DNA of 64,000 nt from an uncultured Clostridium sp. (GCA_900547035.1 URFM01000010.1:20012-84011); one strand, 5' to 3'; counted from the stretch's first letter, positions 1 to 8,236 are shown. Notes: a model not told the origin generated them from the sequence alone. Numbers and translations are program-made.

Positions 1-1
1 G

Positions 2-580
2 TTCGTCACTTCCACTCTGGCGGCATATGCGTTGGGCGTTATGGATTTTAAGGGTTCTTCTATCGTGTTCGCAGTGATTTTCATGCAGATTATCATCCCG
101 AATGACGTTTTGATCACGCCAAACTTCATGACGTTGTCCGAGATGAAGCTTATCGATACCAAGCTGGGCATGATGCTTCCCTTCTATGGAAGCGCCTTGG
201 CAATTTTTCTGCTCCGGCAGCATTTTAAATCTATTCCCAAGGCATTGGCCGAGGCGGCCAAAATCGACGGTGCCAGCACATGGCAGACCATTTGGCGGGT
301 GTATATGCCTTGTGCAAAACCAGCTTACCTGTCCTTTGCAGTGATTTCGGTCAGCTACCACTGGAATAATTATCTATGGCCTCTGATTGTGACCAATTCA
401 CCTCAGAACCGCACCCTTACGGTGGGCTTGGCAATTTTTGCTAAGTCAAAGGAGGCCAACATGCAGTGGGCGAATGTGTGTGCAGCTGCGTTTATTATCA
501 TCCTTCCCCTGCTCCTTGCGTTCTTTGTGGCGCAGAAGCAATTCATGAGCAGTTTTGTTAGCGCCGGAATTAAAGAATAG
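2..580 (+). CDS. Carbohydrate ABC transporter permease, MalG/UgpE type (5' end outside window)
   Basis: The frame is open from base 2, so the start lies upstream and about 192 C-terminal residues are visible. The product is an inner-membrane permease of the binding-protein-dependent transport family, which moves sugars with a partner permease, a binding protein and an ATPase. The EAA loop that docks on the ATPase is present (EAAKIDGAST, near nt 248-277), as are several hydrophobic segments and the usual C-terminal SSFVSAGIKE-like tail. The substrate cannot be told from this fragment. The stop overlaps by one base a possible GTG start of the next gene, so the two are probably co-transcribed. 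Confidence 0.9.
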   Translation, partial: FVTSTLAAYALGVMDFKGSSIVFAVIFMQIIIPNDVLITPNFMTLSEMKLIDTKLGMMLPFYGSALAIFLLRQHFKSIPKALAEAAKIDGASTWQTIWRVYMPCAKPAYLSFAVISVSYHWNNYLWPLIVTNSPQNRTLTVGLAIFAKSKEANMQWANVCAAAFIIILPLLLAFFVAQKQFMSSFVSAGIKE

Positions 581-594
581 TGGAGGTGTTGCCT

Positions 595-1290
595 GTGGAA
601 TGGAATTTTATGGGAAAAGGGAGCGCGTTTTACCCGCCTTTTGGCAATACAGGCGCTTATATGCTTCTGGAAAAGGAATTATATCTGCTGGATTGTGGGG
701 AGAGGGCATTTGACCATCTGTACTATCATGTGGATCTGGAAGCGGTGGAAAACGTATATGTTATCCTAACGCACCTTCATGCGGACCATGTGGGAAGCCT
801 GGGAACGCTGATTTCTTATTTTTACTGTCTGCGGGGAAAGCGAATTCATGTGATCCACCCGGAGGAAACAGTAATCCGGCTTCTGATTCTGCAGGGATTG
901 GAAACAGATGCTTATCAGTTCAGCAGGGAGATGCCGGAAAATAAGGCCGGCCTGCGGGCGGTGCCGGTAAAGGTGCAGCATGTGGAGAATATGGAGTGTT
1001 ACGGATATCTGCTGTCGGACGGGAAGGAAACCATCTACTACAGCGGCGATGCCAGGGACATACCGGTTGCTGTAAAACGGATGCTTTTTGCCGGTGAACT
1101 TGCAAGGCTCTATCAGGACACCTCTACTCACGACTCTCCGAATCCCAGCCACTGCTATTATGGAAAGTTGGAGGCGGAGATCCCTTGGGAATGGAGAGGA
1201 CGGATATACTGTATGCATCTGGACGGCCCCTGTACGGAACTTTTAAAGGAAAAGGGATTCCAGGTGGTCGAGGTGGAACAAACATCTTAA
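595..1290 (+). CDS. MBL-fold metallo-hydrolase
   Basis: Metallo-beta-lactamase fold protein of about 231 residues. The metal-binding signature THLHADH is visible about 60 residues in, followed by a later YSGDARD segment supplying the bridging aspartate and a C-terminal YCMHLDG histidine. This is a binuclear zinc hydrolase layout, cytoplasmic, with unknown substrate. The frame also opens at a GTG at 580, but GGAGG at 582-586 lies 8 bases ahead of the GTG at 595, which is therefore preferred. It closes the sugar-transporter operon: an intrinsic terminator follows within 25 bases. A link to sugar uptake is only positional. Confidence 0.82.
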   Translation: MEWNFMGKGSAFYPPFGNTGAYMLLEKELYLLDCGERAFDHLYYHVDLEAVENVYVILTHLHADHVGSLGTLISYFYCLRGKRIHVIHPEETVIRLLILQGLETDAYQFSREMPENKAGLRAVPVKVQHVENMECYGYLLSDGKETIYYSGDARDIPVAVKRMLFAGELARLYQDTSTHDSPNPSHCYYGKLEAEIPWEWRGRIYCMHLDGPCTELLKEKGFQVVEVEQTS

Positions 1291-1314
1291 AGGAAGGGAT
1301 TCATCATTTGAAAA

Positions 1315-1353
1315 AAGGCACAGAGCCTAGCACTTCGGGCTTTGTGTCTTTTT
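1315..1353 (+). terminator. Intrinsic terminator after the MBL-fold gene
   Basis: Stem of about 13 pairs (AAGGCACAGAGCC with GGGCTTTGTGTCTT, some G-T pairs) around a short loop, followed by a T run. It ends the upstream operon. Confidence 0.85.
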
Positions 1354-1403
1354 GCATCCTAAAATGCATTCTGCTTTTCCGGCAGTAAGATGTTGGAAAC
1401 TGG

Positions 1404-1432
1404 TTGCATTTTCTTTCCGCAGCAAGTAAAAT
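1404..1432 (+). promoter_or_regulatory. Predicted housekeeping promoter for lgt-aroE-aroK
   Basis: TTGCAT (1404-1409), 17-base spacer, TAAAAT (1427-1432), 28 bases before the lgt start and downstream of the preceding terminator. Confidence 0.6.
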
Positions 1433-1459
1433 GGGTAGGAGCAAAGGAGAGAGACAGAC

Positions 1460-2362
1460 ATGAACGGAGCGGATTTGAGTTTTGTCCATTTGGGCATTAC
1501 AATTGAACATATGAGAAACAGCATCAGCATCTTCGGCTTTCGGGTAGCCTTTTACGGCATCATCATCGGTTTGGGAATGCTGGCAGGCATGTGGGTGGCC
1601 ATGAGGGACGCCAGGCGCAGGGGGCAGGACCCGGATCTCTACCTGGATTTTGCCCTTTACGCCATCATTTTTTCCATCATCGGCGCGAGGCTGTACTATG
1701 TGATTTTTGACTGGCAGCTGTATAAGGATAATCCTATCCAGATCTTTAATTTGAGGGCAGGAGGGCTGGCGATCTACGGAGGCGTCATTGGCGCGGTTTT
1801 GACGCTGATCGTGTATACACGGATAAAGAAACAATCTTTTCTTTCTATGGCGGATACCGGTGTTCTGGGGCTGATTACCGGACAGATCATCGGGCGTTGG
1901 GGAAATTTTTTCAACTGCGAAGCCTTCGGCGGATACACGGATAACCTGCTGGCTATGAGGATTAAGGCCAGCATTGTGAATCCTTCCATGATTTCCCAGG
2001 AGCTGTGGGATCATCGGATTGTGGACGAAGGAATCGATTATATCCAGGTTCATCCTACATTTTTCTACGAGTCCATGTGGAATCTGGGTGTTCTGCTGTT
2101 TCTTCTTTGGTATCGGAAACGGAAAAAATTTACCGGAGAGATGATGTGGCTGTATTTTCTGGGATATGGACTGGGCAGAGTTTGGATTGAAGGGCTGAGG
2201 ACGGACCAGCTGAAATTGCCGGGAACCGGAATCGCGGTTTCTCAGCTTTTGTCCGCTGTACTGGTGCTGATATCTGCTGGGATTATTTTCTGGAAGCGCA
2301 GCCAGTCGGCAAAGATGAAAACAGCTGGAATTTCTGATAGTACCAGGGCGGACCAGGATTAG
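1460..2362 (+). CDS. lgt: Prolipoprotein diacylglyceryl transferase
   Basis: Transfers a diacylglyceryl group from phosphatidylglycerol to the lipobox cysteine of prolipoproteins at the membrane; first step of lipoprotein maturation. 300 residues, multi-spanning. Family motifs seen: GGLAIYGGVIGA, the signature GRWGNFFNCEAFGG, HPTFFYESMWN and GRVWIEGLRTD near the C terminus. AAAGGAG precedes the ATG at 1460 by about 9 bases. It begins a lgt-aroE-aroK cluster with gaps of 21 and 27 bases. A client in this window is the lipoprotein binding protein at 5409. Confidence 0.96.
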   Translation: MNGADLSFVHLGITIEHMRNSISIFGFRVAFYGIIIGLGMLAGMWVAMRDARRRGQDPDLYLDFALYAIIFSIIGARLYYVIFDWQLYKDNPIQIFNLRAGGLAIYGGVIGAVLTLIVYTRIKKQSFLSMADTGVLGLITGQIIGRWGNFFNCEAFGGYTDNLLAMRIKASIVNPSMISQELWDHRIVDEGIDYIQVHPTFFYESMWNLGVLLFLLWYRKRKKFTGEMMWLYFLGYGLGRVWIEGLRTDQLKLPGTGIAVSQLLSAVLVLISAGIIFWKRSQSAKMKTAGISDSTRADQD

Positions 2363-2383
2363 ACAGATAGGAGCGGTGGAAAG

Positions 2384-3256
2384 ATGGAGAGAAGAATTTC
2401 CGGGCATACCGGTTTGATGGCGCTGTTTGGTTCTCCGGTGGGGCATTCCGGCTCCCCGGCGATGTATAATTACAGTTTCCAGCTTTTGGGGCTGGATTAT
2501 GCCTACGTGGCCATTGACATGAAGGCGGAGCAGATGAAGGAGGCCCTTCAGGCCATGAAGCTGTTCCAAATGAAGGGGGGCAACGTGACCATGCCCTGTA
2601 AGACTGAGGCGGCGCGGTGCATGGACGAGCTGTCCCCGGCGGCCAAGATTACCGGGGCGGTGAATACCATTGTCAATGAGAACGGAACCCTGGTGGGATT
2701 TAATACCGACGGAGCGGGATTTGTGGAGAATCTCCGGGACCACGGGGTGGATATCCGGGGAAAACGCCTGGTGGTGGCAGGCTGCGGAGGCGCCGGGACA
2801 GCCATCCAGGTGCAGTGCGCCCTGGACGGGGCGCAATCCCTCCACATCTGCAACCGCAGACAGGGCGTTTCTTTTGAACGGGCCCTGGAGACGGTGGAGA
2901 AAATCCGGGAAGCGGTGCCGGACTGTGAGACGGCAGTTTTCGACCTGGAGGATGAGGAGCGGATGGCCCGGGAGATTGGAGAATGCGATGTTTTTGTCAA
3001 CGCCACCAGCATCGGCATGGCCCCGGGAGAGAAGGAGAGCGTGGTAAAGGATCCGAACGTCTTTCGTCCCGGTCTGGTAGTGGCGGATATTGTATACAAT
3101 CCCCTGGAAACCAGGCTTCTGCGGGAGGCAAAGAAGGCGGGCTGTACCTGCGTTGGCGGCAAGGGCATGCTTTTGTGGCAGGGAGCGGCTGCCTTCCGCC
3201 TGTTTACCGGAATGGAGATGCCGGTAGAGAAGGTAAAACGGGAATTTTTTTCCTGA
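2384..3256 (+). CDS. aroE: Shikimate dehydrogenase
   Basis: Reduces 3-dehydroshikimate to shikimate with NADPH in the shikimate pathway. 290 residues. N-terminal substrate domain with the GSPVGHSGSPAMYN motif and TMPCK segment holding the catalytic lysine, GFNTDGAGF with the catalytic aspartate, nucleotide loop GCGGAGTA, and NATSIGM. C-terminal GKGMLLWQGAAAF is also typical. It sits directly ahead of aroK, the next pathway step. A Trp-responsive T-box leader follows, so aromatic amino-acid supply is a theme of this stretch, although the T-box lies after these genes and does not control them. Confidence 0.96.
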   Translation: MERRISGHTGLMALFGSPVGHSGSPAMYNYSFQLLGLDYAYVAIDMKAEQMKEALQAMKLFQMKGGNVTMPCKTEAARCMDELSPAAKITGAVNTIVNENGTLVGFNTDGAGFVENLRDHGVDIRGKRLVVAGCGGAGTAIQVQCALDGAQSLHICNRRQGVSFERALETVEKIREAVPDCETAVFDLEDEERMAREIGECDVFVNATSIGMAPGEKESVVKDPNVFRPGLVVADIVYNPLETRLLREAKKAGCTCVGGKGMLLWQGAAAFRLFTGMEMPVEKVKREFFS

Positions 3257-3283
3257 TGAAAGTTCGGACTGAAGAGAGGGAGC

Positions 3284-3820
3284 ATGATGAAACAACAGGG
3301 AAATATTTTTCTTATCGGCTTTATGGGAGCCGGAAAAAGCACCATTGCCGCAGGACTGGGCGAGATGCTGGAAATGGAGCGGGTTGAGATGGACCAGATG
3401 ATTGTCCACCAGCAGGGAATGGAGATTTCGGAGCTTTTTGACCGGTTCGGGGAGCCCTATTTCCGAGATTTGGAGACAAAGGTTCTCTCCGATTTGGGTC
3501 AGGAAGGACCTTTTGTGGTATCCTGCGGCGGCGGGGCGGTTTTACGGCCGGAAAATGTAAATCTGATGAAACAGAGCGGTACGGTGGTGCTTCTGGCGGC
3601 CCGTCCGGAGACCATCTATGAGCGGGTGAAGGACAGCGATGAGCGGCCCATCTTAAACGGGCATATGACGGTGGATTTTATCGCGGGCCTGATGGAAAAG
3701 CGGCAGAAAATCTACGAAGCTGCGGCGGACGTGACAGTTTGGACCGATGGAAAGGGAAAAAAGGAGATTTGCCGGGAAATATATCAATACTTAACAAATA
3801 CTTCACAAAAAAACAGTTGA
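3284..3820 (+). CDS. aroK: Shikimate kinase
   Basis: Phosphorylates shikimate at the 3-hydroxyl with ATP. 178 residues, P-loop kinase. Walker A GFMGAGKST near residues 12-20, the LFDRFGEPYFRDLE shikimate-binding segment, the SCGGGAV loop, and lid region SDERPIL. Two tandem ATG codons (3284, 3287) are possible starts. The stop codon (3818-3820) lies inside the -35 element of the next promoter, so the T-box operon starts right at the end of this gene. Confidence 0.95.
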   Translation: MMKQQGNIFLIGFMGAGKSTIAAGLGEMLEMERVEMDQMIVHQQGMEISELFDRFGEPYFRDLETKVLSDLGQEGPFVVSCGGGAVLRPENVNLMKQSGTVVLLAARPETIYERVKDSDERPILNGHMTVDFIAGLMEKRQKIYEAAADVTVWTDGKGKKEICREIYQYLTNTSQKNS

Positions 3821-3846
3821 CAATTCCTGGTGGTACGTGCTAGAAT
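3817..3846 (+). promoter_or_regulatory. Predicted promoter of the Trp T-box operon
   Basis: TTGACA (3817-3822), 18-base spacer, TAGAAT (3841-3846); the -35 overlaps the aroK stop codon. Confidence 0.8.
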
Positions 3847-3852
3847 AACCCC

Positions 3853-4169
3853 AACAATTGAACAGACAAACCGATGACAAAGGGTAAGTAGTCTGAATAG
3901 TCTGATTTTATTAAAGATCAGGCCTTACGGAAGTCACAGAGAGCCGCCGGTGGTGAGAGTGCGGTACGGAAGGTTCAGATGAATGGACTTTGGAGGGCGC
4001 TCCGGAATCAAAAGTATGGAGCGACGAAAACCGCAATCGTAAAAAGGCGGCATATATGATGGTATATGGATTGAGAGGGCTTATTGGGCCAAAGCGGGTG
4101 GTACCGCGGATATTTTTTATTTGATAAATATTCGTCCCGGACAGAAGAGATTTCTGTCCGGGATTTTTT
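3853..4169 (+). promoter_or_regulatory. T-box leader RNA, UGG (Trp) specifier
   Basis: tRNA-sensing transcription attenuator. Seen: an AGTA motif near the 5' end, the AGAGAG element with its following stem-loop and GGTG (about 3938-3955), a specifier region GAATGGACTTTGGAG whose TGG at 3984-3986 is the tryptophan codon, the T-box antiterminator core GCGGGTGGTACCGCGG (4094-4109), and a competing terminator (TCCCGGACAGAA with TTTCTGTCCGGGA, 4135-4163, then T6). Uncharged tRNA-Trp should favour readthrough. Downstream genes are a dehydrogenase and a TrpXYZ-like transporter, not a synthetase. The Trp assignment rests on alignment of the specifier region by eye. Confidence 0.88.
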
Positions 4170-4251
4170 GTTACGAGCACTTAGCGAGGTTTTTTCGAGC
4201 TTAGTGCGGAGCATTGTTACGAGCACTTAGCGCCCGTCCTTTGGGCGCTTA
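4169..4251 (+). repeat. Terminator-linked intergenic repeat, copy 1 (two units)
   Basis: Begins at the end of the T-box terminator T-tract. Unit one: TTACGAGCACTTAGCG running into a hairpin, GCACTTAGC (4177-4185) with GCTTAGTGC (4199-4207), one T-T mismatch, 13-base loop GAGGTTTTTTCGA. Unit two repeats TTGTTACGAGCACTTAGCG and then forms AGCGCCC / GGGCGCT (4229-4235, 4243-4249). The same units recur at 44092-44202, with a degenerate copy at 54748-54771. Confidence 0.85.
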
Positions 4252-4275
4252 CCCAAAAAGGAGGTCTGGTTGTTT

Positions 4276-5358
4276 ATGAAGCATTACAGTATTTTTCTTC
4301 CGAGCTATACCATTGGAACGGATGCCTATGAAGAGATGGGTGTCATCTGCCGGCCTTATGGAACGCAGGCGGTGGTGATCGGTGGAAAGAGAGCCATGGA
4401 GGCTGCCAGAGAGGAGCTGACGGCGGCTGCCGCCAAAGGCGCAATTCAAATCCTGGATTTTGTCTGGTTCGGAGGAGAATGCAGCTTTAAAAATGTGGAG
4501 GCCCTGGAGAACAACCCAAAGGTACGGGAGGCGGAACTGCTTTTTGCGGTGGGAGGCGGAAAAGCCACAGATACCGTGAAGGCGCTGGGAGAAAAAACAG
4601 GAAAACCGGTATTCGCTTTCCCGACCATTGCCTCCAATTGTTCTCCCTGTACCAGCGTTTCCATTATGTACAACGAGGATGGAAGCTTTCTTAAGCCCTG
4701 GTTCTTCCGGAAACCGCCGGCACATACCTTTATCCATCTGGGAATTATCTCCCGGGCGCCGAAGATTTACATGTGGGCGGGAATTGGAGATACCTACGCC
4801 AAGTATTTTGAGGCCACGGTTTCCTCCAGGGGAGAGCGCCTGAGCCACTATGTGGGGCTGGGAGTAACCATCAGTTCCATGTGTCTGACACCCCTTCTGG
4901 AGTATGGAGCCCAGGCCCTGAGAGATAACGAACAGCAAAAGGTTTCCCCGGCATTGGAGCAGACGGTGCTGGCGATTATCGCGACTACGGCTCTGACCTC
5001 TATCCTGGTGACCCAGGACCGGATCATCGATTACAATACAGGCTTGGCCCACGCTATTTACTACGCTTTAACTTCCTTCCCCCAGATTGAGAAGGATCAC
5101 CTTCATGGCGAGGTGGTGGGCTACGGAACATTGATTCTGCTGCTGGCAGACGGGCAGAAGGAAATGTTTGAAAAACTTTACCGGTTCAACCGGGAAACAG
5201 GACTTCCCGCCAGCCTGAAAGATATGGGAATTACCAGGGAGGAGCTGCCGCAGATTATTGAAAAGACGCTGGCGATGAAGGATATCGATCATAACCCATA
5301 CCCGATTACCAGAGAAATGCTGCAGCAGGCATTTGAAGAGCTGGAGCGCCGGGAATAG
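4276..5358 (+). CDS. Iron-containing alcohol dehydrogenase, glycerol dehydrogenase-like
   Basis: NAD(P)- and metal-dependent alcohol dehydrogenase of the GldA/dehydroquinate-synthase-like fold; substrate unknown. About 360 residues. Seen: the nucleotide-binding GGGKATDTVKA, and metal ligands expected from GldA: Asp in GIGDTYAKY, His in GLAHAIYYAL and His in HLHGEVVGYGTL. AAAAAGGAGG (4255-4264) can serve ATG 4276 (spacing 11) or TTG 4270 (spacing 5); ATG is preferred. It is the first gene behind the Trp T-box and 50 bases ahead of the transporter lipoprotein, so it appears to be a member of a tryptophan-responsive operon, an unusual place for this family. Confidence 0.85.
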   Translation: MKHYSIFLPSYTIGTDAYEEMGVICRPYGTQAVVIGGKRAMEAAREELTAAAAKGAIQILDFVWFGGECSFKNVEALENNPKVREAELLFAVGGGKATDTVKALGEKTGKPVFAFPTIASNCSPCTSVSIMYNEDGSFLKPWFFRKPPAHTFIHLGIISRAPKIYMWAGIGDTYAKYFEATVSSRGERLSHYVGLGVTISSMCLTPLLEYGAQALRDNEQQKVSPALEQTVLAIIATTALTSILVTQDRIIDYNTGLAHAIYYALTSFPQIEKDHLHGEVVGYGTLILLLADGQKEMFEKLYRFNRETGLPASLKDMGITREELPQIIEKTLAMKDIDHNPYPITREMLQQAFEELERRE

Positions 5359-5408
5359 AATTAGACAAGCAATACAAGAACGCAGCATACGCAAAAAAGG
5401 AGGATTTC

Positions 5409-6473
5409 ATGATGATGAAGCGGAATTTGAAAATGATGATGGCGGCGGCAATGATGGCGGCAGTGGTGGCGGTATCCGCCGGCTGCTCGGGGAGCCAGGG
5501 CTCCGGCGCTCAGGAAGAAAGCGCGCAGAGCGGCGGGACACAGGAAAGCAGCACTCAGGGAAGCGTTGCCCAGGAAGGGGACGGACAGCTGAAGGTGGGG
5601 ATTATCCAGCTGATTGAGAACGGCGCTTTTAACGATATGCGGGAGGGCTTCATTCAGGAGCTTCGGGATCAGGGCTATAGCGAGGACCGCCTTGTCATTG
5701 ATTATAAATGCGCCCAGGGCGACACCTCCAATCTTCAGACCATTGCCCAGGGCATGGCTGACGGCAGCTATGACTTAGTGGCTACCATTGCTACCCCCGC
5801 TACCCAGGCTATGGTAAACCTGGAAAGCGATACGCCGGTTATCTTCGTGGCGGTATCTGCCCCGGTTCAGGCAGGAGTGATTTCCGATATGGAGAAACCG
5901 GACAAAAATGCCACCGGTACCTCCAACGCCATCCCGGTGGAAGACATCTTTGAACTTGGGGCGCAGCTGACGCCGGAAGCAGAGACTTACGGCTTTCTCT
6001 ACTGCACCAGTGAAGTCAATTCCGTCAACACCATAGAGGACGCCAAGGCATACTGTGATGAAAATGGAATTTCTTACCAGGAGGCGGTTGTGACCAATTC
6101 CTCCGAAGTTCAGCAGGCAGCTCAGTCCCTGGCTGATGAGGTGGACGCCATCTTTATTCCCAACGACAGTGTAATCCAGTCCGCCATGTCCCTGGTAACA
6201 GAGGTAGCCCGGTCCGCGAAAATTCCGGTATACGGAAGCTCCGCTACCATGGTGGATTCCGGCGCCTTTGCAACCATTGCCATCAGTGATACCCAAATCG
6301 GAGCTCAGTCGGCAGATATGGCTATTCAGTATTTTGAGGGAACGCCTATTGCGGAGATTCCCGCGGTTGTGGTGCCGGCCAGTTCCACAGTAGTGAACCG
6401 CACTACTATGGAGGCTCTGGGCCTCTCGGTAGAGGAAGGCGATGGGATTACTTTGGTGGAGGATGCGCAATGA
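5409..6473 (+). CDS. ABC transporter substrate-binding lipoprotein, TrpX-like
   Basis: Extracytoplasmic solute-binding lipoprotein. Signal peptide with Lys/Arg start, hydrophobic core and lipobox VSAGC, then a Gln/Ser/Gly-rich linker to about residue 55, then a periplasmic-binding fold beginning LKVGIIQLIENGAFNDM. It matches the family often annotated as ABC transporter substrate-binding protein (TrpX in Trp T-box operons). AAAAAAGGAGG precedes tandem ATGs (5409, 5412). The stop overlaps the permease start (ATGA). With a Trp T-box upstream, tryptophan or a precursor is the likely ligand; this is inference from regulation. Confidence 0.88.
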   Translation: MMMKRNLKMMMAAAMMAAVVAVSAGCSGSQGSGAQEESAQSGGTQESSTQGSVAQEGDGQLKVGIIQLIENGAFNDMREGFIQELRDQGYSEDRLVIDYKCAQGDTSNLQTIAQGMADGSYDLVATIATPATQAMVNLESDTPVIFVAVSAPVQAGVISDMEKPDKNATGTSNAIPVEDIFELGAQLTPEAETYGFLYCTSEVNSVNTIEDAKAYCDENGISYQEAVVTNSSEVQQAAQSLADEVDAIFIPNDSVIQSAMSLVTEVARSAKIPVYGSSATMVDSGAFATIAISDTQIGAQSADMAIQYFEGTPIAEIPAVVVPASSTVVNRTTMEALGLSVEEGDGITLVEDAQ

Positions 6474-7384
6474 TTCTTTTGATTGGTTCTTTACAGCTGG
6501 GGCTGCTTTATTCCATTATGGTGATGGGGATTTATCTGAGCTTTCGGATCCTGAATATTCCGGATCTGACGGCAGAGGGCAGTTTTACTTTTGGGGTTGC
6601 GACAGCGGCTTTGCTGGCGGTTTCCGGCCATCCGATTCTGGGGCTGGTGCTGGCAGCCCTGGCAGGAGGCGCGGCCGGCTGCGTTACCGGCCTGCTTCAG
6701 ACAAAGCTTGGAATTCATCCGGTGCTGACGGGGATTCTGACCATGAGTGGACTATACTCGGTGAATACGGCGGTGCTGGGCGGTTCCCCGAATCTCTCTC
6801 TAATAGGAAAGAATACGATTTTTACCATGGCGGCTCAGACCCTTCCGGGATTGGGAAAGGAAGGGGCCAGGCTTCTGACGGCGGCGGTATTTGCGGCAGC
6901 TCTGGTTTTCATTCTGACAGTGTTTTTTAAAACCCGTCTGGGACTTTCCATACGCGCGACTGGAGATAATGTGGAAATGGTCAAGGCTTCTTCCATCAAT
7001 GTGGACCGGATGAAGATCGTTGCCCTGGCTCTTGGAAATGCGCTTATTGCCCTGTGCGGCGGATTGATTGCCCAATACCAGAGTTTCGCGGACATTAATT
7101 CCGGCGTGGGGATTCTGGTGGTAGGGCTGGCATCCGTGGTGATTGGGGAGGCCTTTTTCGGAAGGCGCTCCCTGGCGCTGGGATTTTTGTCTGCTGTCTT
7201 TGGGTCTGTAGTTTACCGCTATATCATTGCTCTGGCTACAAAAGCGGACTGGTTCCCGGCTTACATGCTGAAACTGGTATCTGCGGTGATTGTAGCTCTG
7301 GCTCTGGCGATTCCGGCCATCCGGTCCTGGAAGGAGAGATCTGATATTCGCAGAAAGGGGAGAGTCCATGGGAGTCATGCTTAA
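6470..7384 (+). CDS. ABC transporter permease, TrpY-like
   Basis: Polytopic membrane permease of 304 residues, in the branched-chain-amino-acid-type permease superfamily: a long run of hydrophobic helices with GIYLSFRILNIPDLTAEGSF near the N terminus and GLASVVIGEAFFGRRS, the typical cytoplasmic coupling loop, near residue 220. It overlaps the binding-protein stop by four bases and the ATPase start by 17, so translation is coupled. Expected to form the channel for the ligand bound by the upstream lipoprotein. Confidence 0.88.
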   Translation: MILLIGSLQLGLLYSIMVMGIYLSFRILNIPDLTAEGSFTFGVATAALLAVSGHPILGLVLAALAGGAAGCVTGLLQTKLGIHPVLTGILTMSGLYSVNTAVLGGSPNLSLIGKNTIFTMAAQTLPGLGKEGARLLTAAVFAAALVFILTVFFKTRLGLSIRATGDNVEMVKASSINVDRMKIVALALGNALIALCGGLIAQYQSFADINSGVGILVVGLASVVIGEAFFGRRSLALGFLSAVFGSVVYRYIIALATKADWFPAYMLKLVSAVIVALALAIPAIRSWKERSDIRRKGRVHGSHA

Positions 7385-8171
7385 AATATCCGGCGCGGAA
7401 AAAACCTTTGGCAGGGGAACAGCCAATGAACATAAGGTGTTGAACCGATTGGATCTGGAGTTGAAATCAGGAGAATTTGTTACTCTTCTGGGTTCCAACG
7501 GAGCAGGGAAAACTACTTTATTTAATGCTGTCTGCGGAAATTTCCTTCTGGATGAAGGCTCCATTTCTCTGGACGGAGAGGATATTACTTTTTGCCCGGA
7601 GCATGTCCGGGCCTTAAAAATCGGGAGAATTTTTCAGGACCCCATGAAAGGGACGGCGCCCAGCCTGACGATTGAGGAGAATCTGGCTCTAGCCTATTCC
7701 AAACAGAAAAAGAGGAGTTTTTCCCTGGCTCTGGCCAGAAAGGACAGGGACTATTTCCGCCAGGCTTTGAGCGCTTTTGGAATGGACCTGGAGAACCGGA
7801 TGGAAACGAAAGTGGGACTTCTGTCCGGAGGACAGCGTCAGGTGGTAACTCTTTTGATGAGCACTCTTGTGTCTCCTAAGCTTCTTCTGCTGGATGAGCA
7901 CACTGCGGCCCTGGATCCTGCGGCAGCCCATCGGGTAATGGAGATAACAAAGGAGATCGTTTGCAAAGGAAAAATTACTACGATGATGATTACCCACAAT
8001 ATGGAGCAGGCCCTGTCTACCGGCAGCCGGACCTTGCTGCTGGATGAGGGAAGGATACTTCTGGATTTAAGCCAGCAGGACCGAGAGGGGATGAAAGTGG
8101 AGGATTTGCTGGAACTGTATTCTCAGAAAACACGCACAAAATTTCAAAACGACCGGATGCTCCTGGTTTGA
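7368..8171 (+). CDS. ABC transporter ATP-binding protein, TrpZ-like
   Basis: Cytoplasmic ATPase of the transporter, 267 residues. Walker A GSNGAGKTT near residue 45, signature LSGGQRQVV, Walker B with DEHTAALDP, where a histidine follows the catalytic glutamate, a mark of this transporter subfamily, and switch histidine in MMITHNMEQAL. The frame starts at ATG 7368; the ATG at 7377 (MLKISG) is an alternative with a good fit to family N termini. Last gene of the T-box operon; a terminator follows 20 bases after the stop. Confidence 0.9.
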   Translation: MGVMLKISGAEKTFGRGTANEHKVLNRLDLELKSGEFVTLLGSNGAGKTTLFNAVCGNFLLDEGSISLDGEDITFCPEHVRALKIGRIFQDPMKGTAPSLTIEENLALAYSKQKKRSFSLALARKDRDYFRQALSAFGMDLENRMETKVGLLSGGQRQVVTLLMSTLVSPKLLLLDEHTAALDPAAAHRVMEITKEIVCKGKITTMMITHNMEQALSTGSRTLLLDEGRILLDLSQQDREGMKVEDLLELYSQKTRTKFQNDRMLLV

Positions 8172-8190
8172 GAACGCCAGGGGGGATGGA

Positions 8191-8226
8191 AAAAGGAGAC
8201 TTGCTGGAGCGGGTCTCTTTTTTTTG
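8191..8226 (+). terminator. Intrinsic terminator of the Trp T-box operon
   Basis: AAAAGGAGAC (8191-8200) pairs with GTCTCTTTTT, with one G-T pair, and the T run continues to about 8225. It separates this operon from the mraZ promoter. Confidence 0.8.
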
Positions 8227-8236
8227 TGAAAAATCC

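Noticed and set aside
1304-3409. 701-codon open frame on the minus strand opposite lgt and aroE
   Set aside because: It is the antisense of three well-supported genes and resembles no family; long antisense frames are common where G/C-rich third positions prevail.
4270-5358. 3-dehydroquinate synthase (aroB), suggested by proximity to aroE-aroK
   Set aside because: The GGGKATDTVKA and HLHGEVVGYGTL motifs fit the glycerol-dehydrogenase branch of the fold, not AroB.
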